Positions 62,165 through 64,000 of a stretch of DNA of 64,000 nt are shown here, piece after piece (the stretch's first letter is position 1; every line of letters starts with the position of its first letter). The position numbers were made by a program, and so were the translations under genes. Location: positions 1 to 64,000 of the forward strand of contig JAKPTB010000151.1 in NCBI GenBank assembly GCA_029555205.1, written 5' to 3'. Below the pieces are notes generated by a model. That model saw only the letters and a list, made by a program, of their open reading frames with translations, was not told where the DNA came from and searched no databases. Source of the stretch: Bacillota bacterium (GTDB lineage: Bacteria > Bacillota > Desulfotomaculia > Desulfotomaculales > Pelotomaculaceae).

Positions 62165-63718
62165 ATGACAGAAATCACTGAGAAGCAGAGATTGTTGGAC
62201 TTGCGAAGAAAGCGGGTGTTTTTGGGGGGCGGAGAAAAACAAATTGAAAAACAGCATAAGGCGGGCAAATTAACCGCCAGAGAACGGTTGAATCTTCTGC
62301 TGGATGAGGGAAGCTTTGTTGAACTCGACCAGTTTGTTACTAACCGTTGCTCAGATTTTGGTATGGACAAGTCAGAGGTTCCGGGGGAAGGTGTTGTAAC
62401 TGGTTACGGCACCATAGACGGAAGACTTGTCTTTGTTTTTTCCCAGGACTTCACGGCTTTGGGGGGAAGCCTGGGGGAAATGCACGCCAAAAAGATCTGC
62501 AAAGTTATGGACCTGGCTCTGCAAAGCGGCGCTCCATTTATTGGTATGAACGATTCCGGCGGCGCCAGAATCCAGGAAGGCGTGGATGCCTTAAACGGTT
62601 ATGGAGAAATATTCAAACGCAACTCCCTGGCATCCGGGGTTATTCCCCAGTATTCGCTAATTTTGGGACCGTGTGCAGGTGGGGCTGTTTATTCCCCCGC
62701 CCTCACTGATTTTGTTTTCATGGTCAAGGGCACGTCAAATATGTTTATTACCGGACCCCAGGTGATAAAGTCCGTAACCGGTGAAGAGGTAAGCCCGGAG
62801 GTTCTGGGAGGTGCGGAAACCCACGGCTGCCTTAGCGGCGTGACCCATTTTTACGCTGACAGTGAAGAGGAATGCTTCGCCCAGTTCAAGGAATTGTTCC
62901 ACTACCTTCCCCAGAATAACCTGGAGGATCCGCCCCGGATAGCCTGCGACGACCCAATCGGACGCTGCTCCGATGAACTCTCGGAAATCATTCCCTGTAA
63001 TGCCAACAAACCTTACGAGGTCAGGGATATCCTCAATTTAGTTCTGGATCACGGCAAGTTCTTTGAAGTGCATGCAAATTATGCAACCAACATTGTTGTC
63101 GGCTACGGCCGGCTTAACGGAAGAACGGTGGGTATCATCGCCAACCAGCCAAAAATGCTGGCAGGTTGTCTTGATATTAATGCTTCGGATAAAGCAGCCA
63201 GGTTCGTCCGCTTCTGTAATGCCTTCAATATCCCTCTTCTCACTCTTGTCGATACTCCGGGTTATTTGCCCGGAGTCAAGCAGGAACACGACGGGATTAT
63301 CCGCCACGGTGCAAAGCTGCTTTTTGCTTATTCAGAGGCCAGCGTGCCTAAAATTACCCTCATCCTCCGTAAGGCTTACGGTGGCGCCTATGTCGCCATG
63401 TGCTCACGCTCGCTGGGCGCTGACATGACCCTGGCCTGGCCCACAGCGGAAGTAGCCGTGATGGGACCTGAAGGAGCTGTTAACATAATATTCCGGAAAC
63501 AAATAGCTGCCGCCCCGGACCCACAGGCCATGCGCAGCAGTAAAGTGGAAGAGTACTGCGCAAAAGTCGCCAACCCCTACGTGGCGGCGGCCAGGGGTTA
63601 CGTCGACAGGGTGATCGACCCGAGGGAAACCCGCCCGGCCTTGATCCAAGCCCTGGAGGCCCTGCCGGATAAAAGGGAAGGCAGACCCGCCAAGAAAAAC
63701 GGGAATATTCCACTATAG
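62165..63718 (+). CDS. Acyl-CoA carboxylase / methylmalonyl-CoA decarboxylase carboxyltransferase subunit
   Basis: 517 residues, the normal length of the biotin-dependent carboxyltransferase beta/12S family. Motifs are KLTARERLNLLLDEGSF, FSQDFTALGGSLGEMHAKKI, MNDSGGARIQEGVDALNGYGEIF, CAGGAVYSPALTDF, DTPGYLPGVKQEHDGIIRHGAKLLFA and MGPEGAVNIIFRK. It moves CO2 between carboxybiotin and propionyl-CoA-like substrates. The next gene is OadG-like, so this is likely the alpha subunit of a membrane decarboxylase or transcarboxylase of the methylmalonyl-CoA pathway. Confidence 0.95.
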   Translation: MTEITEKQRLLDLRRKRVFLGGGEKQIEKQHKAGKLTARERLNLLLDEGSFVELDQFVTNRCSDFGMDKSEVPGEGVVTGYGTIDGRLVFVFSQDFTALGGSLGEMHAKKICKVMDLALQSGAPFIGMNDSGGARIQEGVDALNGYGEIFKRNSLASGVIPQYSLILGPCAGGAVYSPALTDFVFMVKGTSNMFITGPQVIKSVTGEEVSPEVLGGAETHGCLSGVTHFYADSEEECFAQFKELFHYLPQNNLEDPPRIACDDPIGRCSDELSEIIPCNANKPYEVRDILNLVLDHGKFFEVHANYATNIVVGYGRLNGRTVGIIANQPKMLAGCLDINASDKAARFVRFCNAFNIPLLTLVDTPGYLPGVKQEHDGIIRHGAKLLFAYSEASVPKITLILRKAYGGAYVAMCSRSLGADMTLAWPTAEVAVMGPEGAVNIIFRKQIAAAPDPQAMRSSKVEEYCAKVANPYVAAARGYVDRVIDPRETRPALIQALEALPDKREGRPAKKNGNIPL

Positions 63719-63733
63719 GTAGGAGAGATGAAA

Positions 63734-64000
63734 ATGTCCGTTGGAATGCTGGCTTTAAAATTGAGCATTAGCGGGATGGGAGCCACTTTTTTGATCCTCG
63801 GCCTTCTCGGCCTGATGATGCACTGTTTCAGGTACGCCTTTAACACCGGCAAGCTAGCCGTGGCCGGGAACGCTTCCGGTTTGCCCGGGCACCTCCCCGC
63901 CGAGGAAGAAGAGGAAGAAAAAGAAGAACTGGTTGCTGTCTTCGCTGCAGCGTCCTATTACGCCCGGCTCAAGTATAAGCGGCCGGTTCTGGTTAAAGCA
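63734..64000 (+). CDS. OadG-like decarboxylase small subunit, partial at the right edge
   Basis: At least 89 residues, open at the window end. One N-terminal membrane segment (SISGMGATFLILGLLGLMMHCF) is followed by a Gly/Pro/Glu-rich linker (LPAEEEEEEKEELVAVFAAASYYARLK). That is the layout of OadG/MmdD sodium-pump decarboxylase gamma/delta subunits. I chose the second ATG, eight nt after GGAG. Confidence 0.8.
   Translation, partial: MSVGMLALKLSISGMGATFLILGLLGLMMHCFRYAFNTGKLAVAGNASGLPGHLPAEEEEEEKEELVAVFAAASYYARLKYKRPVLVKA

Noticed and set aside
1-64000. CRISPR array
   Set aside because: I saw no regularly spaced direct repeats of 24-37 nt and no cas genes.

Overview
The window reads as a chromosomal stretch of an anaerobic, spore-forming type Firmicute, most likely Peptococcaceae (the Desulfotomaculum/Pelotomaculum group). 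This is inferred from gene content, not from a database search. The pointers are a complete siroheme-dependent heme operon (ahbA-D), [FeFe]-hydrogenase maturases with a Rex regulator, a selenocysteine tRNA, an acyl-CoA carboxylase/OadG pair at the right edge, and Gram-positive style promoters, RBSs, terminators and riboswitches. Most genes lie on the minus strand.

Layout, left to right. (1) 1-2.4 kb: a secreted alpha/alpha-toroid protein, cut by the window edge, read leftwards behind two nearly identical tandem cobalamin riboswitches. (2) 2.4-5.9 kb: an iron-dependent alcohol dehydrogenase with a near-perfect sigma-54 promoter, followed upstream by a sigma-54 enhancer-binding response regulator that probably controls it. 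(3) 6.4-6.9 kb: a Pro-Glu-Gln-Lys tRNA cluster. (4) 7-11.3 kb: a TPP-riboswitch thiamine salvage operon, thiD-cytX-thiM-thiE plus a HAD phosphatase. (5) 11.4-20.9 kb: mixed housekeeping genes (enoyl-CoA hydratase, YitT, HtrA-like protease, tRNA-Leu, patatin, ACT plus DUF711 pair, YjbQ, Rex, YbjQ). This part also holds two small genes missed or weakly shown by ORF calling, one of them behind LexA-like boxes. (6) 21.1-25.6 kb: TM1266-hydF-hydE-hydG, behind a leader that shows a Rex-like operator and mutually exclusive hairpins. (7) 25.6-36.7 kb: hepT-sirC-hemA-hemC-cobA/hemD-ahbC-hemB-ahbD-ahbA-ahbB::hemL. The genes run from glutamyl-tRNA to heme b through siroheme, and ahbB is fused in frame to hemL. 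(8) 37.1-39.3 kb: tRNA-Sec, a surface-type beta protein and a graveyard of IS and Rhs fragments. (9) 39.4-53.4 kb: a full type 1 BREX phage-defence operon, brxA-brxB-brxC-pglX-pglZ-brxL, with an extra AT-rich gene carrying a PD-(D/E)xK-like signature at its 3' end. (10) 53.6-64 kb: VOC protein, Pcm, Lgt, a tiny Gly-rich membrane peptide, MarR-MATE, copper genes copZ-copA-csoR, then acyl-CoA carboxylase beta and an OadG-like protein running off the edge.

The main new-biology candidates are the BREX operon with its extra nuclease-like gene and swapped PglX specificity region, the hydEFG leader RNA, the AhbB-HemL fusion, the LexA-boxed small membrane protein, and the tandem B12 riboswitches controlling a transcobalamin-like toroid protein. 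Coordinates of starts are my choices from RBS position where these differ from the ORF track. All motif matches and RNA pairings were done by eye.
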